Source of the DNA: RGIG4074 sp964615285
Lineage (GTDB): Bacteria; Bacillota; Clostridia; Christensenellales; Borkfalkiaceae
Assembly (NCBI GenBank): GCA_964615285.1
Contig: CAZTND010000009.1
Location: 1-41,120 of the forward strand
DNA: 41,120 nucleotides
Direction: 5' to 3'
Both the position numbers and the translations under genes were made by a program. How positions within the stretch are numbered: the stretch's first letter is position 1; each line of letters starts with the position of its first letter. Below are positions 17,482 to 24,922 of this stretch, piece by piece. The notes beneath the pieces were generated by a model. That model had not been told where the DNA came from, did no database searches, and worked only from the letters and a program-made list of their open reading frames with translations.

Positions 17482-17617
17482 CGCGAAGAATAANNNNNNN
17501 NNNNNNNNNNNNNNNNNNNNNNNNNNNNNNNNNNNNNNNNNNNNNNNNNNNNNNNNNNNNNNNNNNNNNNNNNNNNNNNNNNNNNNNNNNNNNCGCGAAG
17601 AATAAAAAGAAGAATAA
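17482..17617 (+). repeat. GAAGAATAA direct repeats flanking gap 2
   Basis: Three copies of GAAGAATAA lie at 17485-17493, 17597-17605 and 17609-17617. The first two belong to a 12-base identity, CGCGAAGAATAA, that ends at the left edge of the gap (17482-17493) and begins at its right edge (17594-17605). The repeat is in the cdaA leader, just upstream of the ribosome-binding site. Confidence 0.7.
17494..17593. other. Assembly gap 2 (100 N) in the cdaA leader
   Basis: Exactly 100 N, so the real length is unknown. The 12-base identity on the two flanks suggests that the contigs overlap or that a short AG/AT-rich repeat broke the assembly. No coding sequence is interrupted. Confidence 0.95.
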
Positions 17618-17658
17618 AAACCGGATGCGCGGGCGCGCAGGAGGTGTGAAAAAAGGAT

Positions 17659-18507
17659 ATGACCTGGCAGGAGATTGCCGACGCTTTCGTCGGCGTGTTT
17701 ACGGGATTTTCGTTCATCTGCATTCTGGAAACGATACTCATCTTTTTGCTCGTATACTATGTTTTCAAGACCCTGAAAAACAACGAGGCCGAAAAACTCA
17801 TCATCGTCTATGTCGTCGTCATCGTGCTCATGGGGGTGCTCTGCCTGTTTGTCAAAGAGTCGGGGTCGGTGCTCTTCCTGCTGTCCGTGCTCCTCTTGTC
17901 CATGTTCATGCTGCTCCTTTTCAGCCTGGAGATCAAGCGCAGCATCCGCGAAAAAAAGAACGGTGCCTTTTCCGGCGGCTCCGTCAGCTGGTCCCGGCCG
18001 GAAACCGAGGCCTGCATCGAGGCGATCATCAAGGCGTTGCAGAATATGTCCAAAAACGATATAGGCGCGCTGGTCGTGCTCTCCAACGGCAATCTGCCCA
18101 AGCAGATCCTGGAGAGCGGCACCATGCTCAACGCGGATATTTCTCAGCAGCTCATCGAGGGGATATTCTTCCCCAAGGCGCCCCTGCACGACGGCGCGCT
18201 GGTCATTGAAGAACATAAGATCCGCGCGGCGGGCTGTTTTCTGCCGCTGACGCAGAACAACGACAAATACCCCAAAGATCTCGGCACCCGTCATCGCGCG
18301 GGCATCGGCATCACCGAAGTCACCAACGTCACTTCGCTCATCGTGTCCGAAGAGACGGGCATCATCTCCATCGTCAGGCAGGGCAAGGTCACGCGCTATG
18401 CCGATTACAACATGCTGCGGGCGGTGCTGCAGGAATATTACTGGAAAGACTTCACGGCGCAGTCCGGGCGGAAGCGGGTGTCGAACGATAAGGAGAAACG
18501 GGCATGA
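17659..18507 (+). CDS. cdaA: CdaA-type diadenylate cyclase
   Basis: Membrane-bound enzyme (282 residues) that condenses two ATP into cyclic di-AMP, the second messenger controlling potassium and osmolyte transport and cell-wall homeostasis in Gram-positives. Seen: three N-terminal membrane helices (about 15-100), a linker, then the DAC domain with HDGALVI (Asp178 in the DGA motif) and GTRHR (209-213, the RHR motif); both catalytic motifs are intact. AGGAGGTG lies 12 bases before the ATG. Length matches the family (about 273). Usually cdaA is followed by cdaR (YbbR) and glmM; here its stop overlaps the start of a 36-codon membrane microprotein (ATGA). Confidence 0.95.
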   Translation: MTWQEIADAFVGVFTGFSFICILETILIFLLVYYVFKTLKNNEAEKLIIVYVVVIVLMGVLCLFVKESGSVLFLLSVLLLSMFMLLLFSLEIKRSIREKKNGAFSGGSVSWSRPETEACIEAIIKALQNMSKNDIGALVVLSNGNLPKQILESGTMLNADISQQLIEGIFFPKAPLHDGALVIEEHKIRAAGCFLPLTQNNDKYPKDLGTRHRAGIGITEVTNVTSLIVSEETGIISIVRQGKVTRYADYNMLRAVLQEYYWKDFTAQSGRKRVSNDKEKRA

Positions 18508-18614
18508 AATTTTTCAAATGGCTCAAAGATGAAATCGTGAACAATGCGGGGATCTGCATTCTCGCGCTCGCGGTGGCGTTCTTCTGCGCCATCGTGTTCA
18601 ATATGCTTGCGTGA
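18504..18614 (+). CDS. Single-helix membrane microprotein coupled to cdaA (possible CdaR remnant)
   Basis: A 36-codon frame that starts with ATG overlapping the cdaA stop (ATGA, 18504-18507) and stops with TGA overlapping the GTG start of the next gene (GTGA, 18611-18614). AAGGAGAAACGGGC before it supplies a ribosome site (18490-18494). The product begins MKFFKWLKDEIVNN, a short amphipathic and charged segment, followed by a hydrophobic helix of about 20 residues (17-36) and then ends. CdaR (YbbR), the usual neighbour and partner of CdaA, also begins with a short charged stretch and one membrane helix, but continues with several extracellular YbbR domains absent here. It may be a shortened CdaR or an unrelated small regulator. 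The double overlap argues that it is translated. Confidence 0.6.
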   Translation: MKFFKWLKDEIVNNAGICILALAVAFFCAIVFNMLA

Positions 18615-19840
18615 ATGTCATGAATTTCCCCGAGAATACCGTTTCCGTTCCGCAGATCCTTCTGCCGGCAAACGCCGCCGATCCCGCTTTCATGCGGTCA
18701 TGGTCGGTCGTTGCGTGCGATCAGTTCACTTCGTGGCGGGAATATTGGGACAGCCTGGATGAGGAGATCGGCGCCGCGCCCTCTTCTCTGCGGCTCGTGC
18801 TGCCCGAAACCTATTTGCAGGACGGGGACGCGGCGCAGAGGATAGAGGCGGCCGATCGGACAATGAAAGACTATCTCTCCGCGGGCGTGTTCCGCCGCCT
18901 GCCGCAAGGGTTCGTGCTCACCGAGCGTTCCTTCCCCGGCGTAAAGGCCAGGCGGTACGGATTGCTGTTGGCGGTCGATCTGGAATCCTATTCCTTTGCG
19001 CCGGGCGCTTTGTCCGCCGTGCGTGCGACGGAGGAGACGGTGCCCGACCGGCTGCCGCCCCGCGTGGCGGTCAGAAGGGGGGCAAAACTGGAGCTGCCGC
19101 ATACCATACTGCTGTATGACGCGCCCGAAGAAGAGATCCTGCAGGGACTTGCGGGCGGCGCGGCGGAAGCGGGGCTTGAAAAGCTGTATGATTTCGACCT
19201 GAATCGGGGCGGCGGGCATCTGCGCGGGTGGTTTTTGGACGAAGCGCGTTCAAAGGAGATCAGGGCCCGCCTGTATGCCTCGGCGGGGGACGGCCTTCTG
19301 TTCGCCGCGGGCGACGGCAACCATTCCCTGGCGGCGGCAAAGCTCTGCTGGGAGGAGAAGAAGAAAACTCTTTCCGCCGCGGAACGGGAAACGCATCCCG
19401 CGCGGTTCGCGCTCTCGGAAGCGGTGTCCGTCCATTCCGCCGCCGTCGTCTTTCATCCCATCCATCGCATCGTTCTGGACGTGGACCCCGTCGGCTTTTC
19501 GCGCGCGTTCCGCGCGGCAAGTCCCTATGAGGTCTGTTTCGAGGGCGGTACGGCGCATTTTGCGACGGGAACGGACGTCGCGTCGGCGATCGCCTTTACG
19601 GACCGGTTCATCGCCTCGTACATAGCGGAGCGGGGCGGACGGGTCGATTACATTCACGGCAGAAGGGATCTCGACATGGCGCTTTCCGAAGGGCATGACC
19701 GGGCGGGGATCTGCTTCGAGCCCATCGGCAAGGCGGACTTTTTCCGCAGCGTGGCGCAGAACGGCGTGTTGCCCCGCAAGACCTTTTCCATCGGGGAAGG
19801 GCACGAAAAGAGATATTATACCGAGTGTAAGGAGATATAA
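18611..19840 (+). CDS. DUF1015 family protein
   Basis: A soluble protein of 409 residues belonging to DUF1015, a widespread bacterial family without a settled function, often near amino-acid (serine) genes. Seen: the family-typical N-terminal ILLPANAADP and WSVVACDQFTSWREYW, the central DGNHSLAAAK motif, and the C-terminal region ending EGHEKRYYTE. GTG at 18611 overlaps the preceding TGA; ATG at 18620 is an in-frame alternative three codons later and fits homologues equally well. It sits between the microprotein and the aspartokinase (6-base gap), in the cdaA operon. Confidence 0.85.
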   Translation: MNVMNFPENTVSVPQILLPANAADPAFMRSWSVVACDQFTSWREYWDSLDEEIGAAPSSLRLVLPETYLQDGDAAQRIEAADRTMKDYLSAGVFRRLPQGFVLTERSFPGVKARRYGLLLAVDLESYSFAPGALSAVRATEETVPDRLPPRVAVRRGAKLELPHTILLYDAPEEEILQGLAGGAAEAGLEKLYDFDLNRGGGHLRGWFLDEARSKEIRARLYASAGDGLLFAAGDGNHSLAAAKLCWEEKKKTLSAAERETHPARFALSEAVSVHSAAVVFHPIHRIVLDVDPVGFSRAFRAASPYEVCFEGGTAHFATGTDVASAIAFTDRFIASYIAERGGRVDYIHGRRDLDMALSEGHDRAGICFEPIGKADFFRSVAQNGVLPRKTFSIGEGHEKRYYTECKEI

Positions 19841-19846
19841 AACGGA

Positions 19847-21190
19847 ATGTCGATCAAAGTTTGCAAATTCGGCGGTACGTCCATGGCGGACGGCAGCACC
19901 ATTCAGAGCGTCGCCGACATCGTCAGGAGCGACGAGGCCCGGCGTTATGTCGTGGTGTCCGCGCCCGGCAAGCGGTTCAGCAACGACGTCAAAGTCACGG
20001 ACATGCTCTATGAATGCGAGAAGGAGGCGGAGGAAACGGGCGAATGCAAGACGGCGTTCGCCAAGATCCGCGTGCGTTTTGAAAACATCGTCGCCGAGCT
20101 GGGCGTCAAAATGGACATCGCCTCGGTGCTGGACGAGACCGAACGGCGCATTTGTGCAGAAAAGAGCGCCGAATTCGCCGCCTCGCGCGGGGAATATCTG
20201 AGCGGGCGGATCATGGCGGAAGTTTTGGGCTTTCCCTTTGTGGACGCGCAGGACGTCATGCTCTTCAACGACGACGGTTCGTTTGCCGCGGAGGAGAGCT
20301 ATGCCCTGGTCTCCCGCGCGCTCGCCGACAAGCCCTATGCGGTGGTCGCCGGGTTTTACGGGGCGGATAAAAACGGAAAGGTCCGGACGTTCTCGCGCGG
20401 CGGCAGCGACATTTCGGGCGCGGTGGTCGCCCGCGCGGTGCTCGCCGATCTCTATGAAAACTGGACGGATGTCAGCGGTTTTCTGGCGTGCGATCCGCGC
20501 ATCGTCGAACATCCCCGCGGCATCAAAATGCTGTCCTATAAGGAATTGCGCGAATTGTCGTACATGGGCGCGAACGTCCTGCACAGCGAATCGATTTTTC
20601 CCGTCAAGAGCGCCAATATCCCCATCAACATCAGAAATACCTTCCGGCCCGAGGACGAAGGCACCATGATCGTGCCGCTCTCCAAATACCGTTATACGGG
20701 CAATATCGTCACGGGCATCGCCGGCAAGAAGAATTTCACGGTCATCCACATCGAAAAATCCATGATGAACGCGGAGATCGGGTTCACGCGGAAGATTTTG
20801 TCCATTCTGGAAGAAAACAACATCTCCTTTGAACACATGCCTTCCGGCATCGATACCATGTCCCTGGTCATCGACAGCAATGCGCTGCAGCTCGGAATGC
20901 TGGACCGGCTGCTCACCGAGATCGAGCAGACGGTCAACCCCGACCATGTCCGCGTCTACAACAACATCGCCCTCATTGCCACGGTGGGGCATGGCATGTC
21001 TTCGAGCATCGGTACGTCCGGCAGGCTCTTCAAGGCCCTTTCGGATGCCGGCGTCAACGTCCGCATGATCGACCAGGGTTCTTCCGAACTCAACATCATC
21101 GTCGGCGTGTCGGACGAGGACTGCAACCGCGCCATCAAAGCCGTTTACAACGAATTTTTCCCTGCCGACAAGACCCCGGCGGTTCAGTGA
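19847..21190 (+). CDS. lysC: Aspartate kinase
   Basis: Monofunctional aspartokinase (447 residues) that phosphorylates aspartate, the first step toward lysine, diaminopimelate, threonine and methionine. Seen: N-terminal KFGGTS motif (residues 7-12), the catalytic-domain motif RGGSDISG, and two C-terminal ACT domains (about 300-440) that normally bind feedback inhibitors. AAGGAG lies about 12 bases before the ATG, inside the end of the DUF1015 gene. Diaminopimelate is a peptidoglycan precursor, so pairing with cdaA would link wall-precursor supply and c-di-AMP synthesis; that link is inference from operon structure. Isozyme type (lysine- or threonine-regulated) is not assigned. Confidence 0.93.
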   Translation: MSIKVCKFGGTSMADGSTIQSVADIVRSDEARRYVVVSAPGKRFSNDVKVTDMLYECEKEAEETGECKTAFAKIRVRFENIVAELGVKMDIASVLDETERRICAEKSAEFAASRGEYLSGRIMAEVLGFPFVDAQDVMLFNDDGSFAAEESYALVSRALADKPYAVVAGFYGADKNGKVRTFSRGGSDISGAVVARAVLADLYENWTDVSGFLACDPRIVEHPRGIKMLSYKELRELSYMGANVLHSESIFPVKSANIPINIRNTFRPEDEGTMIVPLSKYRYTGNIVTGIAGKKNFTVIHIEKSMMNAEIGFTRKILSILEENNISFEHMPSGIDTMSLVIDSNALQLGMLDRLLTEIEQTVNPDHVRVYNNIALIATVGHGMSSSIGTSGRLFKALSDAGVNVRMIDQGSSELNIIVGVSDEDCNRAIKAVYNEFFPADKTPAVQ

Positions 21191-21225
21191 GCCGGGAAAA
21201 GATCGGACGTCGGTCAGGAAAATGA

Positions 21226-21257
21226 GACGCGTCGGCGGTTTTGCCGGCGCGTCTTTG
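21226..21257 (+). terminator. Hairpin terminator after the cdaA-lysC operon
   Basis: GACGCGTCGGC (21226-21236) pairs with GCCGGCGCGTC (21243-21253) with one G-U pair and a 6-base loop, followed only by TTTGT. The stem is strong but the T tract is short, so termination may be partial. Confidence 0.55.
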
Positions 21258-21386
21258 TCGATGGGGACGGCAAAGGAAAAAGAGCGCGTTGTTGAGTTCT
21301 TGCGCCGGAAAAAACGGCGGACGGGCAAAAAAGGGGAGGGGAAGGAAATTTTTTCGGTTTGGGAATCTGCGTGGCAGAAAAATCTC
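21258..21386. other. Intergenic stretch between two terminator-like hairpins
   Basis: The interval between the lysC stop and the HelD-like gene is 382 bases. This middle part is purine-rich, without a convincing reading frame or promoter. A small RNA ending at the second hairpin is possible, but nothing here identifies a known RNA family. Confidence 0.4.
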
Positions 21387-21418
21387 GGGCATGGGCGGCT
21401 GCTCCTGCCCTTTTTTTT
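21387..21418 (+). terminator. Second terminator-like hairpin, with a T8 tract
   Basis: GGGCA (21387-21391) pairs with TGCCC (21406-21410), or alternatively GGGC at 21393-21396 with GCCC at 21407-21410, followed by eight T. The stem is short but the T tract is the better of the two terminators in this interval. It lies almost 200 bases after the lysC stop. Confidence 0.5.
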
Positions 21419-21525
21419 CTGCTTTTTCTTTGTGCCTGTCCCGCGGGAAAACGGGAATATTCATCTTTGTAAAAAATTTAATCGAAAAAATTTTCGTAAA
21501 AAGTATTCCATTTTTTGCCGGAGTG

Positions 21526-21534
21526 TGTTATGAT
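21526..21534 (+). promoter_or_regulatory. Extended -10 promoter for the HelD-like gene
   Basis: TGTTATGAT is an extended -10 element (TG at 21526, TATGAT at 21529-21534). TTCCAT at 21506-21511, 17 bases upstream, is a weak -35 box. The predicted start would be about 30 bases before the ATG at 21573. Confidence 0.5.
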
Positions 21535-21572
21535 AGGCTATAACGAAATAACGGCTCTTTGATTTTGTCTCT

Positions 21573-24059
21573 ATGATCATGCAAGAAAAAAAATCGCTCG
21601 CACAACTGAAAAAAGAGATCGCCTCCTTCCGCGCGGTCGACAAGCAGTGGTACCTCGACCTTCTGGACGACGGGAAACAGCAGGCGTATGAAGCGGAACA
21701 TCTGCGCGCCCTTCTCGTCATGCTCCGGTATCAATACCTTGCCAAGGAGCGGGAGATCGTCCGCACGGCGCAGGAGGAACTCGCTGCCCTTCGGGCCGGG
21801 GACGACCGTTCGGCGGCTGCCTATGCGCGCACGCTCGAGCTGAACGCCGTCATCGCCGCCGCCCGCTCCCGCATGGACGGCTATAGGCACTTCTTCGACG
21901 AGCCCTATTTTGCCCGCATGGACGCCGAGGACGACAAGGAAGGGTACAATGTCTATTATATCGGCAAGAAGGGGGATCTGAACCTCGGGGTGGTGGACTG
22001 GCGCGCGCCGCTGGCGCGGCGGTATTACCAGAAGAGCCTGCGTTGTTTTTCCATCAACGAATACGACTATACCGTCATTCTGCGCCGCGCCATCCGCACG
22101 CACGCGGGCAAGGTGGAAAGTTTCTGCAACGAATATCTCTCCGTGCGCGACTACCTCACGAAGGAGGAGATCGGCGGGCGGGACCAGGAGATCGTGCTCG
22201 ACCCCTACCTGCGGGAGATCATCCGCGCGCGCAAGGACGAGGAGAGCGTGCGGGACATCATCGAGACCATACAGGAAAAACAATTCGACCTCATCACCCG
22301 CCCCGAACGGGAAAATTTCGTGCTGCAGGGGTGTGCGGGCAGCGGCAAGACCATGGTGCTTTTGCACCGCCTGAGCTATCTCATGTACAACAACGAGAAT
22401 CTGCGCCCGCGGGACGTGCTCGTCATCACGCCCAGCCGTTCGTTCAACGCTTTCATCGACGAGCTGGCGCAGGTCCTGGAGCTGGAAAAAGTGCGCACCA
22501 TCACGCTGCGGGATTACTTCCTGCGGGTCCTGGCGAACGCGGGCGTGGATATTGCCGAAAAACTGAACAGGGAAAAGGAGAGCGAGGAATATCTCGCCTA
22601 TCTCTACTCGCGGGAATTTTCCGCCGACTTGGAAAGGGCGCTGGCAAGGACGTACGACGGGATATACGGCCTGTTCGCTTCGGAGGAATGCCGCGGCTTT
22701 TCCGAGCGCATCCTCGCCGATTGCCGCGAGCAGACGGAGGCATATACCCGCATCAAGAACGCTTCCCTGCGCCTGCGCCGCGCCGTGCTCGGCGAGATCA
22801 AGGAGGATGCCGAGGGCAATCCCCGCTATACCCGCCCTTTCCGCGATTTCATGAACGACATCATGCAGATAGAGGATTTTCTGCGCATGGGCGTGGAAGA
22901 GGGGGTCAAAAAATCGCAGGCCTACTTTTATCGCCAGCTCGCCCTGTTCTATCGCAGCGCGGCGCATGTCGCGCGGCGCTGCGATAGCGTCACGTCCGGG
23001 GCCCTGGCGTCGATAGAGGCGTTCAAAGAGACGATGAGCAAGGAAATACAGGACCTCAAGCGGTATCGCATGCGCGTGAACGGCAGGGAAGAATATGTCT
23101 ATGCAGACCGTATCCGCGCGCGGGAGGACCTGCTTGACGAGAGCCGGCGGGTGGCGGCGGATGTCGCCGTCATCGGGGAGCACTGCGGCGCGTTCGCCGA
23201 ATTTTTTCTCGTGCTGCAGGGGGAAAAGGACCTGGCGGAGCTCGGGAAATGCGCGGACATGATGGACATCGTCCGTTGCTTTTACCGCCGGATCATCAAA
23301 AAAGTCAAAACGAAATTCGGCATGACGGCAAAGGGATTGTACGGGAGCGATGTGTATGCGCTCCTGTGCCTGCTCGACAAGCTGGGGCAGGAGCTCTTTC
23401 CGCACTTCTCCCTCGTCTTTGTGGACGAGGGACAGGATATTTCTCCCTGCGAATACGAACTGCTGCGCCGCATCAACGCGGGGGCCGCGTTCAACGTGTA
23501 CGGCGACCTGAAGCAGAACATCACGCCCTGGCGGGAGGTGTCCGACTGGGAGAGCGCCCTGCCCGGCGCGCCCGTCTATCGGCTCGACCAGAACTATCGC
23601 AACACCAATCAGATCGTGGAATTCGTGCGCGGGTACATCGATGCGGATATGCGTGCCATCGGGTTCGACGGCGCGCCCGTCGCCCGCATCGGCGTCCGGG
23701 AGATCGGCTCGTTCCTGAAGGACAAAAAGGGCATCCGCGCGGTCATCGCTTCCGAAAAGGAGCTGCCCATGCTCAAGAGGAGCGTCTACAACGTGCTTTC
23801 GGAGACGGGTACGCTTTCCAAGAAGAAGATCAATCTCTTAAGCGTGTACGAAAGCAAGGGGCTGGAATTTGCCGCCGTTGCGGTTTACGATCGGGGCATG
23901 TCCGAAAACGAGCGGTACATCGCCTATACCCGCGCGCTCGATTTTCTCGCCGTCGTCCGGCCGGAGAAACAGTCGGAAAAGGCGATCCCCGCCAAGGGCG
24001 GGCGCAAAAAGGCGGCGGGGAGAAGGAAAACAGAAGAAAAGAGGAAGGAGGACGAATGA
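21573..24059 (+). CDS. helD: HelD-like UvrD-family (SF1) helicase
   Basis: An 828-residue protein of the HelD type, which in Bacillus binds RNA polymerase and recycles it from stalled complexes; activity on DNA is also possible. Seen: an N-terminal coiled coil (about 1-110, the arm that enters the polymerase channel in HelD), VDWRAPLARRYY (about 138), Walker A QGCAGSGKTMVLLHR (about 250), Walker B VFVDEGQDIS, the UvrD motif III/IV region ending LDQNYRNTNQ, motif V YESKGLEF and motif VI YIAYTRA. The last 30 residues are strongly basic and Lys/Arg/Glu-rich. The start is uncertain: ATG 21573 and ATG 21579 both lack a clear ribosome site. Its stop overlaps the following HAD gene. Confidence 0.85.
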   Translation: MIMQEKKSLAQLKKEIASFRAVDKQWYLDLLDDGKQQAYEAEHLRALLVMLRYQYLAKEREIVRTAQEELAALRAGDDRSAAAYARTLELNAVIAAARSRMDGYRHFFDEPYFARMDAEDDKEGYNVYYIGKKGDLNLGVVDWRAPLARRYYQKSLRCFSINEYDYTVILRRAIRTHAGKVESFCNEYLSVRDYLTKEEIGGRDQEIVLDPYLREIIRARKDEESVRDIIETIQEKQFDLITRPERENFVLQGCAGSGKTMVLLHRLSYLMYNNENLRPRDVLVITPSRSFNAFIDELAQVLELEKVRTITLRDYFLRVLANAGVDIAEKLNREKESEEYLAYLYSREFSADLERALARTYDGIYGLFASEECRGFSERILADCREQTEAYTRIKNASLRLRRAVLGEIKEDAEGNPRYTRPFRDFMNDIMQIEDFLRMGVEEGVKKSQAYFYRQLALFYRSAAHVARRCDSVTSGALASIEAFKETMSKEIQDLKRYRMRVNGREEYVYADRIRAREDLLDESRRVAADVAVIGEHCGAFAEFFLVLQGEKDLAELGKCADMMDIVRCFYRRIIKKVKTKFGMTAKGLYGSDVYALLCLLDKLGQELFPHFSLVFVDEGQDISPCEYELLRRINAGAAFNVYGDLKQNITPWREVSDWESALPGAPVYRLDQNYRNTNQIVEFVRGYIDADMRAIGFDGAPVARIGVREIGSFLKDKKGIRAVIASEKELPMLKRSVYNVLSETGTLSKKKINLLSVYESKGLEFAAVAVYDRGMSENERYIAYTRALDFLAVVRPEKQSEKAIPAKGGRKKAAGRRKTEEKRKEDE

Positions 24060-24757
24060 TGCAAAAATATACGACTTTTCTGGTGGATGCAGACGACACG
24101 CTGTTCGACTTCACGGCGTGCTGCCGCAATGCCCTGCGCCGGGCGATGGCGGCGTGCGGCTTTCGGTATCGGGAAGGGTATCATCTGCAATATCTGGAGA
24201 TCAACAACGCGCAGTGGAAAAGGCTCGAGCGCGGGGAGATCACGCGGGCGCAGCTCTTTGCCGCCCGCTTCGTGCTCTTTCTGCGCGCCGTCGGAGAGCC
24301 GACCGAGCGGGCGGCGATGCTCAACGAGGCGTATGTCTCCGCGCTGTCGGAGGAGAGCGTGCCGCTCGAAGGCGCGGAAAAGTTCTTGCGCAGCCTTGCG
24401 GGCTTGGGGCGGGTGTATATCGTCACCAACGGTTCGGCGCGCATCCAAAGGGGGCGGTTTGCCCGTTCGGGCTTTGAAAAATATCTCGCGGGCATATTCA
24501 TTTCCGAAGAGATCGGCGCCTATAAGCCCGCCCTGCGCTACTATGAATACGTCGCGGCGCATGTGCCCGACTTTATCCCCGCGCAGACCCTCCTCATCGG
24601 CGACAGCCTGACTTCGGACATCGCGCTGGCGGGCGCCGCGGGACTGGACGCGGTGTGGTTCGACCCGCAGGACAGGCCGCTGCCGGCGGGCGTGTGCCCT
24701 GCCTATACCGCGCATGATTATGCGGAGATCCTGCGCATTGCGGGGCAGGAGGGTTGA
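24059..24757 (+). CDS. HAD-superfamily (YjjG/YfnB-like) nucleotide phosphatase
   Basis: Soluble HAD subfamily IA hydrolase of about 232 residues, close in layout to YjjG, a 5'-nucleotidase acting on pyrimidine nucleotides, including non-canonical ones (house-cleaning). Motifs: I DADDTLFDF (nucleophile Asp and acid/base Asp), II IVTNGS, III Lys in GAYKPALRYY, IV IGDSLTSD. AAGGAGG (24045-24051) is 7 bases from ATG 24059 but only 4 from ATG 24056, so 24059 is preferred. It overlaps the helicase stop and is translationally coupled to it. Substrate assignment is by family only. Confidence 0.85.
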   Translation: MQKYTTFLVDADDTLFDFTACCRNALRRAMAACGFRYREGYHLQYLEINNAQWKRLERGEITRAQLFAARFVLFLRAVGEPTERAAMLNEAYVSALSEESVPLEGAEKFLRSLAGLGRVYIVTNGSARIQRGRFARSGFEKYLAGIFISEEIGAYKPALRYYEYVAAHVPDFIPAQTLLIGDSLTSDIALAGAAGLDAVWFDPQDRPLPAGVCPAYTAHDYAEILRIAGQEG

Positions 24758-24791
24758 AAGAAGGGCGAAACGGCGGAAAAATAGTGAAAAA

Positions 24792-24810
24792 TGCCGCATT
24801 TTTTGCGGCA
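24792..24810. other. Perfect short hairpin before the parE promoter
   Basis: TGCCGCA (24792-24798) pairs with TGCGGCA (24804-24810) around a T-only loop. It has no T tract after it on the + strand, so it is a poor terminator for the HAD gene. It lies immediately upstream of the -35 box of the next promoter and could also be a protein-binding site. Confidence 0.4.
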
Positions 24811-24815
24811 AACCC

Positions 24816-24844
24816 TTGAATAAAACCGCAAGATATGGTATAAT
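24816..24844 (+). promoter_or_regulatory. Sigma-A promoter of parE-parC
   Basis: TTGAAT (24816-24821) and a perfect TATAAT (24839-24844) with a 17-base spacer, 78 bases before the parE start. Confidence 0.8.
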
Positions 24845-24922
24845 ACATAAGATTATAACGCTAAATGTATCCCCTGGCGGCGTGTTGCTTTGCCGCCGCG
24901 CGGATGCACCGAGAGAGGCACT

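Noticed and set aside
21222..21533. Small + strand frame between lysC and the HelD-like gene
   Set aside because: It spans both terminator hairpins and the promoter region; Phe/Lys-rich low-complexity translation with no ribosome site.
24792..24810. Hairpin after the HAD gene considered as an intrinsic terminator
   Set aside because: The T run is in the loop and no T tract follows on the + strand; kept only as a hairpin of unknown role.
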